A stretch of DNA of 64,000 bases, from positions 186,001 through 250,000 of the forward strand of contig NZ_CANLTC010000003.1 in assembly GCF_947493865.1 (NCBI RefSeq). The letters run 5' to 3'. The notes beneath the pieces are model-generated. The model saw nothing but the letters and a program-made list of their open reading frames with translations, was not told the DNA's origin and ran no database searches. The position numbers and the translations under genes were made by a program. Below are positions 1-9,868 of the stretch, piece by piece (the stretch's first letter is position 1; each line of letters starts with the position of its first letter). This stretch comes from an uncultured Halomonas sp. (GTDB lineage Bacteria; Pseudomonadota; Gammaproteobacteria; Pseudomonadales; Halomonadaceae).

Positions 1-2348
1 AGGCGCTGGTCAAGGGCGGCAGGGTGGCCGAGGTCAAGCCGTTCGACGCCGATCGCTACCCGACGGACATGCTCAATGGCATCAAGGGGTTGATCTACAA
101 CCCCTCGCGCATTCGCTACCCGATGGTGCGTCTGGATTGGCTCAAGAACCGGGAGAACGGCGACCGCACCCAGCGCGGCGACAACCGCTTCGTGCGTCTG
201 ACCTGGGATTCGGCGCTGGATCTCTTCTATGAGGAGCTGGAGCGGGTCCAGAAGAACTATGGCCCCTGGGCGCTCTATGCCGGGGCCACCGGCTGGCGCC
301 AGACCGGTCAGATGCACAGCTGCGGCAACCACATGCAGCGGGCGGTGGCTATGCATGGCTACTTCGTCAAGAAGGTCGGCGACTACTCCACCGGTGCCGG
401 CCAAAGCATCCTGCCCTACGTGCTCGGCTCCACCGAGGTCTATAGTCAGGGCACCTCCTGGCCGCTGATCCTCGAGAACAGCAAGACCATCGTGCTGTGG
501 GCCAACGACCCCTACAAGAACCTGCAGGTGGGTTGGAACTGCGAGACCCACGAGTCCTACGAATACCTGGAGCAGCTCAAGAGCAAGATCGCCGACGGCA
601 GCATTCGCGTCATCAGCGTCGACCCGGTGCGCACCAAGAGCCAGAAGTACCTGGGATGCGAACAGCTCTACATCAATCCGATGACCGATGTCGCCTTCAT
701 GCTGGCGCTGGCGCATACCCTGTATCAGGAGGAGCTGTACGACAAGGCGTTCATCGAGGCCTATGCCCTGGGCTTCGAGCCCTTCATGGAGTACGTGCTG
801 GGCAAGGCGGATGACAACACCGAGAAGACGCCGGAGTGGGCCGAGGCACTCTGCGGCGTGCCGGCGGACGAGATTCGGGAATTCGCGCGGCTATTGGCCA
901 GCGACCGCACCCAGCTCATCTTCGGCTGGGCGATTCAGCGCCAGCAACACGGCGAGCAGCCCTATTGGATGGGGGCGGTGCTGGCCGCCATGCTGGGCCA
1001 GATTGGCCTGCCCGGCGGCGGCATCAGCTATGCCCACCACTACAGCTCCATCGGCGTGCCGGCCTCCGGGGCCAGTGCGCCGGGGGCGTTTCCACGTAAC
1101 GTCGATACGGGCAAGACGCCCAAGTACGACAATGCCGACTTCAAGGGCGCCAACGACACCATCCCCGTGGCGCGCTGGATCGACTGTCTGCTCGATCCGG
1201 GTGGCAAGATTCAGTACAACGGCAGCGAAGTGACCTTCCCGGATATCAAGATGTGTATCTTCAGTGGCTGCAATCCCTGGCATCACCACCAGGATCACAA
1301 TCGCATGAAGAAGGCCTTCCACAAGCTCGAGACCGTGGTCACCATCGATTACTCCTGGAACGCCACCTGTCGTTTCTCGGACCTGGTGCTGCCGGCCTGC
1401 ACCCAGTTCGAGCGCAACGACATCGACATCTACGGCTCCTACTCCAATCGCGGTTTGCTGGCCATGCACAAGCTGGTCGATCCGCTGTTCCACTCGCGCA
1501 CTGACTTCGACATCTTCACCGATCTATGCCGGCGTTTCGGGCGACACGAGGAATACGCCCAGGGCATGGATGAGATGCAGTGGGTGAAAAAGCTCTATGA
1601 CGAGTGCAAGGACGCCAACAGCGAAGAAGTGCCTTCGCCCTCCGGCCCGAAAGTGCGCTTCCCCATGCCGGAATTCGAGCAGTTCTGGCAGGATGGCTAC
1701 GTCGACTTTGGCGCCGGCGACCCCTGGGTACGCCATGCGGATTTCCGCGAGGCACCGGAGGTCAATGCACTGGGTACGCCTTCCGGTTTCATCGAGATCA
1801 CCAGCCGCAAGATCGACCGCTACGGCTACGACGACTGCAAGGGGTACCCCACCTGGATGGAGAAAGCGGAACGCTCCCATGGTGGCCCCAACTCGGACAA
1901 GTACCCGCTGTGGTTGCAATCGGTCCATCCGGATCAACGCCTGCACTCCCAGATGTGCGAAGCCGACGAGTACCGTGCCACCTATACCGTGCAGGGCCGC
2001 GAACCGATCTACATGAGCCCGCAGGATGCGAAGGCCCGGGGCATCGCCGACGGTGATCTGGTACGGGTATTCAACGATCGTGGCCAGTTGCTGGCCGGGG
2101 CGCGGGTGTCGGATGATTTTCCGACCGGCGTGGTGCGCATTCACGAAGGCGCCTGGTACGGGCCGGTGGATGCCAGCATTGGCGCCTTGGACACCTACGG
2201 CGACCCCAATACGCTGACCATGGACGTGGGCACCTCGAAACTTGCCCAGGCCACCAGCGCCAACACCTGCGTAGTGGAAATGGAAAAATACACCGGTGAG
2301 GCGCCGCCGGTGACGTCCTTCGGCGGCCCTCAAATGGTTGAACTATGA
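1..2348 (+). CDS. torA: Trimethylamine-N-oxide reductase TorA (5'-truncated by window edge)
   Basis: Periplasmic molybdenum enzyme that reduces TMAO to trimethylamine in anaerobic respiration. The reading frame is open from base 3, so the start, the Tat signal and roughly the first 60 residues lie outside the window; 781 residues are visible. Counting from the in-frame GTG at 24, the motif GDYSTG carries the molybdenum-ligand serine at about residue 122. Long stretches match TorA as I remember it, such as [28 protein letters not shown] and [12 protein letters not shown], and the C-terminal bis-MGD-binding domain ([10 protein letters not shown]) is complete. The stop overlaps torD by four bases (ATGA), which suggests translational coupling to its chaperone. 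TorA is favoured over DmsA or BisC because of the adjacent TorD and the detailed sequence match. Confidence 0.95.
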   Translation, partial: ALVKGGRVAEVKPFDADRYPTDMLNGIKGLIYNPSRIRYPMVRLDWLKNRENGDRTQRGDNRFVRLTWDSALDLFYEELERVQKNYGPWALYAGATGWRQTGQMHSCGNHMQRAVAMHGYFVKKVGDYSTGAGQSILPYVLGSTEVYSQGTSWPLILENSKTIVLWANDPYKNLQVGWNCETHESYEYLEQLKSKIADGSIRVISVDPVRTKSQKYLGCEQLYINPMTDVAFMLALAHTLYQEELYDKAFIEAYALGFEPFMEYVLGKADDNTEKTPEWAEALCGVPADEIREFARLLASDRTQLIFGWAIQRQQHGEQPYWMGAVLAAMLGQIGLPGGGISYAHHYSSIGVPASGASAPGAFPRNVDTGKTPKYDNADFKGANDTIPVARWIDCLLDPGGKIQYNGSEVTFPDIKMCIFSGCNPWHHHQDHNRMKKAFHKLETVVTIDYSWNATCRFSDLVLPACTQFERNDIDIYGSYSNRGLLAMHKLVDPLFHSRTDFDIFTDLCRRFGRHEEYAQGMDEMQWVKKLYDECKDANSEEVPSPSGPKVRFPMPEFEQFWQDGYVDFGAGDPWVRHADFREAPEVNALGTPSGFIEITSRKIDRYGYDDCKGYPTWMEKAERSHGGPNSDKYPLWLQSVHPDQRLHSQMCEADEYRATYTVQGREPIYMSPQDAKARGIADGDLVRVFNDRGQLLAGARVSDDFPTGVVRIHEGAWYGPVDASIGALDTYGDPNTLTMDVGTSKLAQATSANTCVVEMEKYTGEAPPVTSFGGPQMVEL

Positions 2349-3037
2349 CGCTAGACGCTAAGGCAGGCCGAGGCCTGCCCCCTCATACCCGCAACGAGCA
2401 GTGGCAGGAACGGGCGCTGTTGTGTCGCTGGCTGTCGACCCTGTTCGCCAAGGAACTGGACGAGGCGACCCTCAAGGCGTATCTCGAGGGCGAGGCCGAA
2501 CCGCTGCTCGCGCTGTTGTGCGACCATGAGCAGTTGGCGCCCCTGGTCGCGCGTTTCAATCAGGCCTTGAACGTCCTACGGCTTTTCGAGCAGCCACGGC
2601 TCGAACTGGCCGCGGATTTCGCGACACTGTTTCTCATGGATGGGCGCACCGCGGCGCCCCCTTATGCATCGCTCTACCAGTCCGGCCAGGCGCTGTTTCA
2701 TCAGCAACCCACCGAGCGCATGGAAACGCGTCTGCGAGCCGCCGGCTACGATGTGAAAAAAGACTTCGGTGAACCGGCGGATCACCTGGCGGTCATGCTG
2801 GATTATCTCGCCACGGGCCATGAACGGCTTGGTGAAGCGTCCAGCGAGGCAGAGCGCGAAGAGATCCAGGGCGGCCTGGTACAGTTCATCGATGAAGAAC
2901 TCACCCCTTGGCTTCCCACCTTCGCCCAGCGTTGCCAGGAGATCGACACGGCCAGCGATTTCTACCCGACCCTGGGGCAACTGGTTGCTGACTACTGCGC
3001 CACGCTATCGACCCAGGCTTCTGCTCCGGCAAGGTGA
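2345..3037 (+). CDS. torD: TorD-family maturation chaperone for TMAO reductase
   Basis: Cytoplasmic chaperone that binds apo-TorA and its Tat signal and assists insertion of the molybdenum cofactor. The 230-residue product is an all-helical TorD/DmsD-type protein. Conserved features are RLELAADF near residues 85-92, PYASLY at 106-111 and the family hallmark EPADH at 143-147. It is somewhat longer than E. coli TorD because of an N-terminal extension of about 15-20 residues. The ATG overlaps the torA stop, so the two genes form a coupled pair. No terminator is visible after it. Confidence 0.93.
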   Translation: MTLDAKAGRGLPPHTRNEQWQERALLCRWLSTLFAKELDEATLKAYLEGEAEPLLALLCDHEQLAPLVARFNQALNVLRLFEQPRLELAADFATLFLMDGRTAAPPYASLYQSGQALFHQQPTERMETRLRAAGYDVKKDFGEPADHLAVMLDYLATGHERLGEASSEAEREEIQGGLVQFIDEELTPWLPTFAQRCQEIDTASDFYPTLGQLVADYCATLSTQASAPAR

Positions 3038-3076
3038 TTCTCGGCGCTCCACTCCGGTAGCGACTAAAGTGACGTC

Positions 3077-4285
3077 ATGCCAATGACAATCACGGACTCA
3101 CGCGCCATGGACTTCAACGACTATCGACTCACGCTTCGTCAGCATATGGCCGGCAAGGAGTGCCCTTTTCCCGAGGCCGAATTCCAGCGTCGCCACAAGG
3201 CCGTACTCGAGGCCATGGAAGCGGCGAACCTGGATGCGTTGCTGCTTACCGCGCCCGCGGACATCTTCTATCTCACCGGCTACAGCACCTTCGAGGTCTC
3301 GGTGCATACCGCCCTGGTGTTCTCCGCGCATCACCTGGTGCTCCAGGTGCCGTCCATCGAAACCGGGCCGGCGGTGGCCTGCACCCATATCGAGGACATC
3401 CGTGGCTATCGCTGGGAGAATGCCGATGAGATTCTCGAACCGCTGACGGAGGCCCTGCACGAGGCGGGCACCAAGGTGGGGATAGACGCCTGGCACGGTT
3501 CGCTGCGCCATGGCGTCATGAGCGGTTTGCAATCGCGGTTGCCGGATCACCGCTTCAGCGATATCGCGGGTCTTTTGCAAGGGATTCGAATCGTCAAATC
3601 TGCGGCGGAACTCGATTGCCTCAACGAAAGCGCACGAATCACCGGCTTGGGTATCGAGGCGGCGGCGAAGGCGGTGCGTGCCGGGGCCACCGATAGCGAA
3701 ATTGCCGGTGTCGGCGCCCAGGTATTGCATGCCGCCGGCAGCGAATTCATGAGCATGCAGCCGATCGTGGTCACCGGGCCACGCAGCGCCGTGATCCATC
3801 TCAACCACCAGCGCCGAAAAATCGCCCAAGGGGAGCCGGTGTTCCTCGAGTTCGGCGCTGCCTGGAGGCGTTATACCGCACCGATGATGCGTACCGTGGT
3901 GGCCGGGGAACCGACATCGCGTATGCAACACGTATTCGATACCTGTCGCCGCATCTTTGATGCCATGCTCGTGGAAATGCGGCCGGGCCAGGATTTCGAC
4001 GCCGCCGCCCGAGCCGCCGAACAGGCCCTGGCGCCGTTGGCTTCTGAGGTGTTCCACTCCGGCGTGTTCGGTTATGCAGTGGGTGCTCAGTTCCCGCCCT
4101 CCTGGGTCGAGGGGTCGGGGTTCATCGCCCGGGGCCAGCACCGGCAATTCGAAGAGGACATGGTCTTTCACTTGCCGTTGTGTCTGCGTATCCCCGGCGA
4201 ATGGGGCATCGGCTGCAGCGATACCGTGCGGGTGACCGGAAGTGGCGCCGTACCGCTTACCCACAATCCCTGGACACTGACCTGA
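3077..4285 (+). CDS. Creatinase/aminopeptidase P-fold (M24) hydrolase lacking the metal ligands
   Basis: 402-residue protein with an N-terminal creatinase domain (about 30-165; DIFYLTGYST) and a C-terminal pita-bread domain (about 175-395). In dimetal M24 enzymes the ligands are Asp-Asp-His-Glu-Glu. The equivalent places here read FLEFGA, YTAPMMRTV, GYAVGAQF, FHLPLCLR and CSDTVRV, so all five ligands appear replaced. That is the pattern of non-metal relatives such as creatinase and the ectoine hydrolase DoeA/EutD. A C-N hydrolase on a small osmolyte-like substrate is therefore possible, but no doeB, doeC or doeX genes lie nearby and I do not assign a substrate. The start at 3077 is uncertain because ATGs at 3083 and 3107 are also in frame. 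Confidence 0.75.
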   Translation: MPMTITDSRAMDFNDYRLTLRQHMAGKECPFPEAEFQRRHKAVLEAMEAANLDALLLTAPADIFYLTGYSTFEVSVHTALVFSAHHLVLQVPSIETGPAVACTHIEDIRGYRWENADEILEPLTEALHEAGTKVGIDAWHGSLRHGVMSGLQSRLPDHRFSDIAGLLQGIRIVKSAAELDCLNESARITGLGIEAAAKAVRAGATDSEIAGVGAQVLHAAGSEFMSMQPIVVTGPRSAVIHLNHQRRKIAQGEPVFLEFGAAWRRYTAPMMRTVVAGEPTSRMQHVFDTCRRIFDAMLVEMRPGQDFDAAARAAEQALAPLASEVFHSGVFGYAVGAQFPPSWVEGSGFIARGQHRQFEEDMVFHLPLCLRIPGEWGIGCSDTVRVTGSGAVPLTHNPWTLT

Positions 4286-4392
4286 AGAAGTTGACTGCAA
4301 CACTTGGTTATTGCCGCCATTGGCAGGTTATACTTTGGCATATCAGGCGTCATTAGCCCGACGCTATCCATGATCGAGTAAAGGAGTCAGTC

Positions 4393-5196
4393 GTGATCGA
4401 GGATGTCAAACACATCGTTGCCGTGGCCTCGGGCAAGGGCGGCGTGGGCAAGTCTACCGTGACCGCCAATCTGGCCCTGGCCATGGCGGCGGAAGGCTAT
4501 CGCGTGGGTCTGCTGGATGCGGATATCTACGGCCCCAGCCAGGCGCAAATGCTGGGAATCGGTCAGGGCGTACGCCCCCAGGCAGCGGGTGAAAACAGCT
4601 TCAAGCCCTTGGAGGCGCATGACATCAAGGCAATGTCCATGGCGTTCATGGTCGATATCACCGAACCCATGGTGTGGCGGGGTCCGATGGTGGCAGGTGC
4701 CTTCCAGCAACTGCTCAACCAGACCGACTGGGGCGAGCTGGACTATCTGTTCATCGACATGCCGCCGGGCACCGGCGACATCCAGTTGACCCTGGCCCAG
4801 AAGGTGCCGGTCTCCGGGGCGGTAATCGTGACCACGCCCCAGGACATCGCGCTGCTCGATGCGCGCAAGGGCATCGAGATGTTCCGCAAGGTCAACGTGC
4901 CGGTGTTGGGGATAGTGGAAAACATGAGCCTGCATATATGCTCCAATTGCGGCCATCAGGAACCCATTTTCGGTGAAGGCGGCGGCGAGCGTATTGCCGA
5001 TCAATACGGCACCTCGCTGCTGGGCAAACTGCCATTGGAACTCGCCATCCGCGAACAGGCCGATGGCGGCAGGCCGACGGTGGTGGCCGAGCCGGAAGGT
5101 GAGGTAACGGCTATTTTCCGCAGCATTGCGAGAGCGGTGGTCGAAGGCGTCGAAAGCCAGAGCGAAGAGGGGCCGAGTATCTCCTTCGGCGATTAG
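4393..5196 (+). CDS. apbC: Mrp/ApbC-type iron-sulfur cluster carrier ATPase
   Basis: P-loop NTPase of the Mrp/NBP35 family that binds and transfers [4Fe-4S] clusters. The deviant Walker A GKGGVGKS is at residues 14-21, and the cluster-binding CxxC (C183, C186) follows the ENMSLH segment. At 267 residues it lacks the N-terminal DUF59 domain found in E. coli Mrp. The GTG start at 4393 is supported by AAGGAG at 4381-4386. It is followed by dcd, the same order I recall from Pseudomonas. A bidirectional-looking hairpin separates it from dcd. Confidence 0.92.
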   Translation: MIEDVKHIVAVASGKGGVGKSTVTANLALAMAAEGYRVGLLDADIYGPSQAQMLGIGQGVRPQAAGENSFKPLEAHDIKAMSMAFMVDITEPMVWRGPMVAGAFQQLLNQTDWGELDYLFIDMPPGTGDIQLTLAQKVPVSGAVIVTTPQDIALLDARKGIEMFRKVNVPVLGIVENMSLHICSNCGHQEPIFGEGGGERIADQYGTSLLGKLPLELAIREQADGGRPTVVAEPEGEVTAIFRSIARAVVEGVESQSEEGPSISFGD

Positions 5197-5224
5197 GCGC
5201 CTGAGTTAACTTTTTAAACGTGCT

Positions 5225-5255
5225 AAGGGCCGTTATGATACGGCCCTTATTTTAT
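5225..5255 (+). terminator. Hairpin terminator between apbC and dcd
   Basis: Nine-base arms AAGGGCCGT (5225-5233) and ACGGCCCTT (5240-5248) enclose the loop TATGAT, followed by the T-rich ATTTTAT. It fits a Rho-independent terminator for apbC. It lies only 28 bases before the dcd start, so dcd needs its own promoter nearby or read-through. Confidence 0.65.
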
Positions 5256-5282
5256 GATTGCGTGAATCTCAAGGACGCCCAA

Positions 5283-5852
5283 ATGAGTATCAAATCCGAC
5301 AAGTGGATTCGCCGTATGGCCGAAAGCGACGGCATGATCGAACCCTTCGAAGCCGATCAGGTCCGTCATGATGCCAATGGTCAGCGGGTGATCTCCTACG
5401 GGACGTCCAGTTACGGCTACGATGTGCGCTGCGCCGACGAGTTCAAGGTGTTCACCAACATTCACTCGGCGGTGGTGGACCCCAAGGCATTCGATGAAAA
5501 GAGCTTCGTCGACATCAAGGGCGATGTCTGCGTGATTCCGCCCAACTCCTTCGCCCTGGCGCGCACCGTGGAGTATTTCCGTATTCCCCGCAGCGTGCTG
5601 ACCATCTGCCTGGGCAAATCCACCTACGCGCGCTGTGGCATCATCGTCAACGTGACGCCCCTGGAGCCGGAGTGGGAAGGGCACGTTACTCTGGAATTCT
5701 CCAACACCACCAATCTGCCGGCGCGCATCTACGCCAACGAGGGTGTGGCGCAGATGCTGTTTCTCGAATCCGACGAGATCTGCGACATCTCCTACAAGGA
5801 TCGCGGCGGCAAGTACATGGGGCAGCGTGGGGTGACCTTGCCCCGCACCTGA
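5283..5852 (+). CDS. dcd: dCTP deaminase
   Basis: Deaminates dCTP to dUTP and ammonia, feeding dTMP synthesis through dUTPase. The start at 5283 ([12 protein letters not shown]) gives 189 residues, the normal family length, and has AAGGA about seven bases upstream; the upstream in-frame extension to 5220 is not family-like. The family core GKSTYARCG and [10 protein letters not shown], which holds the catalytic glutamate, is intact, as is the C-terminal [14 protein letters not shown]. Located directly after apbC, as in pseudomonads. Confidence 0.95.
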   Translation: MSIKSDKWIRRMAESDGMIEPFEADQVRHDANGQRVISYGTSSYGYDVRCADEFKVFTNIHSAVVDPKAFDEKSFVDIKGDVCVIPPNSFALARTVEYFRIPRSVLTICLGKSTYARCGIIVNVTPLEPEWEGHVTLEFSNTTNLPARIYANEGVAQMLFLESDEICDISYKDRGGKYMGQRGVTLPRT

Positions 5853-5911
5853 TATCGGCAAACTCGTCTATGCTGAGATGAAACAGCGTTTCTTCACCAT
5901 GAGCATTGTCG

Positions 5912-7840
5912 ATGACCAAACTGTTATCTTGTCGCCTCGGCCGTGGTTGTCTCTTGGCCCTGGGCTTGACGTCGTTGCCCGCCGGGGCCTATTCCGAGCT
6001 GGTCGTGTTCGGCGACAGTCTCAGCGACTCGGGGCAGTTTCCCGATGTCGAGCGCATTTTGCTGGGTGACCCCGGCAGCCTGCGTTTCACCAATCGGGAA
6101 AGTCCTTATCGGCCGCCGGCGGCCTATGGCGATGTCAGCGCCCAACGCCTGGCTCGGGCGCTGGATCTTGGCCCTTTGCTGCCTTCCACGTCGATCCTGC
6201 GTGCGCAACTCGGGCTGCCAGACGGCAACAATTACGCCACCGGTGGCTATACCACCCGGGATATTCTCGCCTCCATCACCCAGCCGGGTGGCTCGGTGGT
6301 TGAGGTGCCGAATCTGACGCCGACCGCCGTGGCGTTATTGGCTGCGCTGGGAATCGACACCTCGCGAAGCCGGGATGGTTATCTGGTCAGCGTCGGGGCA
6401 GCGGACCCGGACGCGCTCTATTACATCAACGGCGGTGGCAATGACTTCCTGGGTGGACTGATCACCGATCCTGCCACCGCGACGACAGCGGGGAATACCC
6501 TGGTCGATGGCGTCGCGGCACTGGTGGTCGCCGGTGCCCGGACGATCGTGGTCTCCAACGTGCCGGATGTCGGCGCTACGCCGGCAGGCTTGCAGAGCGG
6601 TCGGCGCGAGGCGACGTCCGCGCTGGGTGGCGTATTCAACCAGGCCCTGGGAGAGCGGCTGGCGCGCTTCGACGGGCAGGTGGATATCATCCGACTCGAT
6701 ATCGGCGCGTTGTTCGATGAGGTCGTTGCCACGCCGGCGGATTTCGGTCTGGCGACCGATGTGGCGCTGACCGATGTCTGCTTCAGCGATCCGAGCTGCG
6801 AGTCAGAGGCCTACGGCCTGAGCTCCGCCAATCCCGACCCCGGCAAGTTGCTGTTCAACGATACGGTACATCCGACTACGGCGGGCCAGCAGATCGTGGC
6901 GGACTACGCTTATGCCCTGATCGAGGCGCCACAGATGCTGTCCCTGGCGGGAGAGTTGACCATCGGTGCCCTCAATGCCCAGCAGCGCGCCATTCGCAAC
7001 GAATTGCGCCCCGGCCTGCAAAGCGATGACGTGCGGGTCTTCGCCCAGGGCGATTATCGGTACGATCAGCCCGATGACTTCGATGAGGATGGTCGGCCGG
7101 AATCCTCCCAGGGAGGCGCGGGAGTCGGTGCCGTGGTACCTGTCGGGTTGGGGTGGCTCGGGGCGGCAGTGGCCCAGCGCGAGGCGGACATGGACGATCC
7201 GGCGGATTTCGATCTCGAGGGCCAGGCATTCAGCATGTTTGCACGTCAGCACCTGGGTCGAGTCGGGGTGCAGGCCATGGTCAGCGGTGGCGATTTCGAT
7301 CTCGACCTGCGGCGCCGGGTCAGCCTAGGCCCAGCCGAGCGCACCCTGCGGGGGGATGCGGATACCGACGGCTGGGCGGCGGAGCTGCGTCTCGATTATC
7401 GTCTCACCGCCGCGGATTCCCCTTGGTATACCGCACCGTTCGTCGCCTATCGGCATAGCGAAGCCGAAGTCGATGGTTATACGGAGCAGGGGTCGAACGC
7501 CAACGCGCTGATCGTCTCGGATCAGGTTATCGAGGATCGCCAGTGGGAGGCGGGCTTGATGCTGGATCGTGGCCTCGAAGGCGGTATCGGTTTCTACGGT
7601 GAGTTTGCCTGGGGCCGGTATCTGGAGGACGAGCGTGACGGTGCCGAGGTGCGATTGGCATCGCTGCCCACCAATCGCTGGTCCGGCGAGACCCGCGAGC
7701 GCGAGGAGGACAATTATCTACGTGCCGACGCCGGCTTGCGTGTACAACTGGGCGATGCACGGTTCAGCGTCGGGGGAGGCGCCCAGGGGTGGGATGAGTG
7801 GTCGCCGTATATGCATGTCGGCGCAGGCTTTATATTCTAA
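5912..7840 (+). CDS. GDSL-family esterase autotransporter
   Basis: Predicted secreted lipase/esterase displayed by a C-terminal outer membrane barrel, like EstA-type type V secretion proteins. Starting at the ATG at 5912, the first 26 or so residues form a signal peptide ending near PAGA-YS. The passenger carries block I GDSLSDSG with Ser36, block III GGND near residues 175-178, and block V with Asp317 and His320 (DTVHP). From about residue 370 the sequence becomes alternating and amphipathic and ends in GAGFIF, the terminal aromatic typical of barrels. A TTG at 5906 is also in frame, but the ATG fits the signal peptide better. Substrate unknown; EstA relatives affect surface lipids and motility. 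Confidence 0.88.
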   Translation: MTKLLSCRLGRGCLLALGLTSLPAGAYSELVVFGDSLSDSGQFPDVERILLGDPGSLRFTNRESPYRPPAAYGDVSAQRLARALDLGPLLPSTSILRAQLGLPDGNNYATGGYTTRDILASITQPGGSVVEVPNLTPTAVALLAALGIDTSRSRDGYLVSVGAADPDALYYINGGGNDFLGGLITDPATATTAGNTLVDGVAALVVAGARTIVVSNVPDVGATPAGLQSGRREATSALGGVFNQALGERLARFDGQVDIIRLDIGALFDEVVATPADFGLATDVALTDVCFSDPSCESEAYGLSSANPDPGKLLFNDTVHPTTAGQQIVADYAYALIEAPQMLSLAGELTIGALNAQQRAIRNELRPGLQSDDVRVFAQGDYRYDQPDDFDEDGRPESSQGGAGVGAVVPVGLGWLGAAVAQREADMDDPADFDLEGQAFSMFARQHLGRVGVQAMVSGGDFDLDLRRRVSLGPAERTLRGDADTDGWAAELRLDYRLTAADSPWYTAPFVAYRHSEAEVDGYTEQGSNANALIVSDQVIEDRQWEAGLMLDRGLEGGIGFYGEFAWGRYLEDERDGAEVRLASLPTNRWSGETREREEDNYLRADAGLRVQLGDARFSVGGGAQGWDEWSPYMHVGAGFIF

Positions 7841-7861
7841 TTTAGCATCAGCCATTGCTGG

Positions 7862-8602
7862 CTAGCCGTCGAGGTCTTCATCCAGCTCCTCGGCGGCGTC
7901 CTCGTGAGAAAGACGCATGCCCTGGGACGGTAGTGCCATGCCGTCCAGCGTCGGGCCGTCGGGGCCGAGTTGCAGGCGGCCTTCGAGAAACCAGCGTACG
8001 GCGATGGGGTAGATCAGATGCTCCCGGGCGTGGATCTTCTCGACTATCTCTTCCTCGCTATCGCCGGGACGAATCTTCAGCGCGGCCTGTATCACCACCG
8101 GCCCGCCGTCGAGTTCCTCGGTGACGAAGTGCACGCTGGCGCCGTGTTCTTCACCGCCATCCGCCAGCACCCGCTTGTGGGTGTTGAGGCCCTGGTAGGC
8201 GGGCAGCAGCGAGGGGTGGATGTTGAGCAGGCGGCCGTAGAAACGGTTGACGAAGATCGGCGAGAGAATACGCATGAAACCCGCCAGCACGATGAGATCC
8301 GGCTCGTGGCGCTCGATGACCTTGATCAACGCGCCATCGAAGGCTTCACGGTTATCGTATTCGTCATGCGGCAATGCCACGGCGTCGATGCCCGCGTCCC
8401 GGGCGCGCTTGAGGCCGTGAGCATCGACCTTGTTGGAAATCACCGCAACGATCTCGCCCCCCAGTTCGTCGAAGGACTGGGCGTCGATCAGCGCCTGCAG
8501 ATTGCTGCCGTTGCCGGAGATCAGCACCACCACGCGGCGCGCATCGGCCTTCTCGGCCTCGAAATCGTTGAGGGTGTCGCTGGTCGAATGCATATCGCTC
8601 AT
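7862..8602 (-). CDS. purN: Phosphoribosylglycinamide formyltransferase 1
   Basis: Third step of purine synthesis: transfers formyl from 10-formyl-THF to GAR. The product is 246 residues, longer than the usual 210 or so because of about 20 extra N-terminal residues and an acidic C-terminal tail ending EDLDG. The fold begins at [15 protein letters not shown]. The catalytic Asn-His pair is in [12 protein letters not shown] and the third catalytic residue in [10 protein letters not shown]. The start codon overlaps the purM stop by four bases, so purM and purN form one operon, as in E. coli. Confidence 0.95.
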   Translation of the reverse strand: MSDMHSTSDTLNDFEAEKADARRVVVLISGNGSNLQALIDAQSFDELGGEIVAVISNKVDAHGLKRARDAGIDAVALPHDEYDNREAFDGALIKVIERHEPDLIVLAGFMRILSPIFVNRFYGRLLNIHPSLLPAYQGLNTHKRVLADGGEEHGASVHFVTEELDGGPVVIQAALKIRPGDSEEEIVEKIHAREHLIYPIAVRWFLEGRLQLGPDGPTLDGMALPSQGMRLSHEDAAEELDEDLDG

Positions 8603-9711
8603 CCTTCGAGATTCTCCAGGCGTACCTGCTCTTCTGGGGCGTTGTCAGAGCCTTCACCCGAACCTTCACTAAAACCCTGGCGGGAGACGATCTCACCTAG
8701 CTGAGTCACCTGCTCACCAAAGGCTTCCAGGTGGCGCTGGGCGGCCTCGGCCTGGGCAGCGGAGACCACCACGACCATGCCGATACCGCAGTTGAGTACC
8801 CGATACATCTCGCGTTCGGCGATGTTGCCCTGGCGCTGCAGCCAGTCGAATACCAGTGGGCGCTGCCAGGCGTTTACATCGATACGCGCAGTCAGATTAT
8901 CCGGCAGTACCCGGGGCAGGTTTTCGAGCAATCCACCGCCGGTGATATGCGAGAGCGCGTGCACCTCGACCTCGCTGTCACGGAGCAGGGAAAGCAGCGG
9001 CTTGACATAGATGCGGGTCGGGGCGAGCAGGGCGTCGCCCAGGGATTGGCCGCCCAGATCGGTATCGAGGTCGGCGCCGCTGACTTCCAGCACCTTGCGA
9101 ATCAAGGAATAGCCGTTGGAATGAGGGCCGGAGGAGGCCAGGCCCAGAATCACGTCATCCTCGGCCACCTTGCTGCCGTCCAGAATCTCCGATTTTTCCA
9201 CCACGCCGACGCAGAAGCCCGCCAGGTCATAGTCATTGCCTGAGTACATGCCCGGCATTTCGGCAGTCTCGCCGCCCACCAGGGCACAACCGGCTTGCAG
9301 GCAACCTTCTCCGATGCCGGTCACCACGTCCGTGGCGATATCCACATCGAGCCTGCCCGTGGCATAGTAGTCGAGAAACTGCAGCGGCTCGGCACCGGCG
9401 ACCACCAGATCGTTGACGCACATGGCGACAAGGTCGATGCCGATGGTGTCGTGACGCTTCAGGTCCATGGCCAGGCGCAGCTTGGTGCCCACGCCGTCGG
9501 TGCCGGTGACAAGGATCGGCTCGCGGTAACCGCTTGGCAGGGCGCAGAGCGCTCCGAATCCGCCGAGCCCGCCCATCACTTCCGGGCGGCTGGTACGCTT
9601 GGCGACACCCTTGATGCGCTCGACCAGGGTGTTACCCGCATCGATGTCAACGCCCGCATCCTTGTAGCTCAACGAGGGGGACTGAGGGTTGTCGGAGTCG
9701 CTAGAGGTCAT
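8599..9711 (-). CDS. purM: Phosphoribosylformylglycinamidine cyclo-ligase (AIR synthetase)
   Basis: Fifth step of purine synthesis: ATP-dependent closure of FGAM to AIR. The 370-residue product has the expected N-terminal segment [13 protein letters not shown], the glycine-rich [10 protein letters not shown], the ATP-site [10 protein letters not shown] and the signature [19 protein letters not shown]. It is first in a purMN operon and divergent from perM across about 157 bases. I could not find a convincing PurR-like operator there. Confidence 0.96.
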   Translation of the reverse strand: MTSSDSDNPQSPSLSYKDAGVDIDAGNTLVERIKGVAKRTSRPEVMGGLGGFGALCALPSGYREPILVTGTDGVGTKLRLAMDLKRHDTIGIDLVAMCVNDLVVAGAEPLQFLDYYATGRLDVDIATDVVTGIGEGCLQAGCALVGGETAEMPGMYSGNDYDLAGFCVGVVEKSEILDGSKVAEDDVILGLASSGPHSNGYSLIRKVLEVSGADLDTDLGGQSLGDALLAPTRIYVKPLLSLLRDSEVEVHALSHITGGGLLENLPRVLPDNLTARIDVNAWQRPLVFDWLQRQGNIAEREMYRVLNCGIGMVVVVSAAQAEAAQRHLEAFGEQVTQLGEIVSRQGFSEGSGEGSDNAPEEQVRLENLEG

Positions 9712-9868
9712 GGCAGGTCCTGGGATCGATCGCCATCATGAATAGCCGTCATGAATGGCTAAGGGGCTGGTGAAGGTAAGGGCGGGCATTGTAGCATCGC
9801 GCGTGCCGTGCTGCATGGGTGGCAGGGGCGCATACCCGTTATTTAGGCACGTTCTTTAGGAAGCCGTA

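Noticed and set aside
891..2333. Antisense open frames within torA
   Set aside because: No start signals or motifs; torA is fully conserved on the other strand.
3098..4303. 401-codon open frame antisense to the M24 gene
   Set aside because: Mirror of a G+C-rich gene; the translation is rich in His, Arg and Gly without family motifs, while the sense frame has clear domains.
4286..4392. Promoter for apbC (TTGGTT and TATACT near 4304-4334)
   Set aside because: Spacing of 19 and weak -35; other combinations gave spacings of 12 or 32, so I do not list it.
9712..9868. PurR operator between purM and perM
   Set aside because: No ACGCAAACG-type palindrome; only short direct repeats of TCATGAAT were found.
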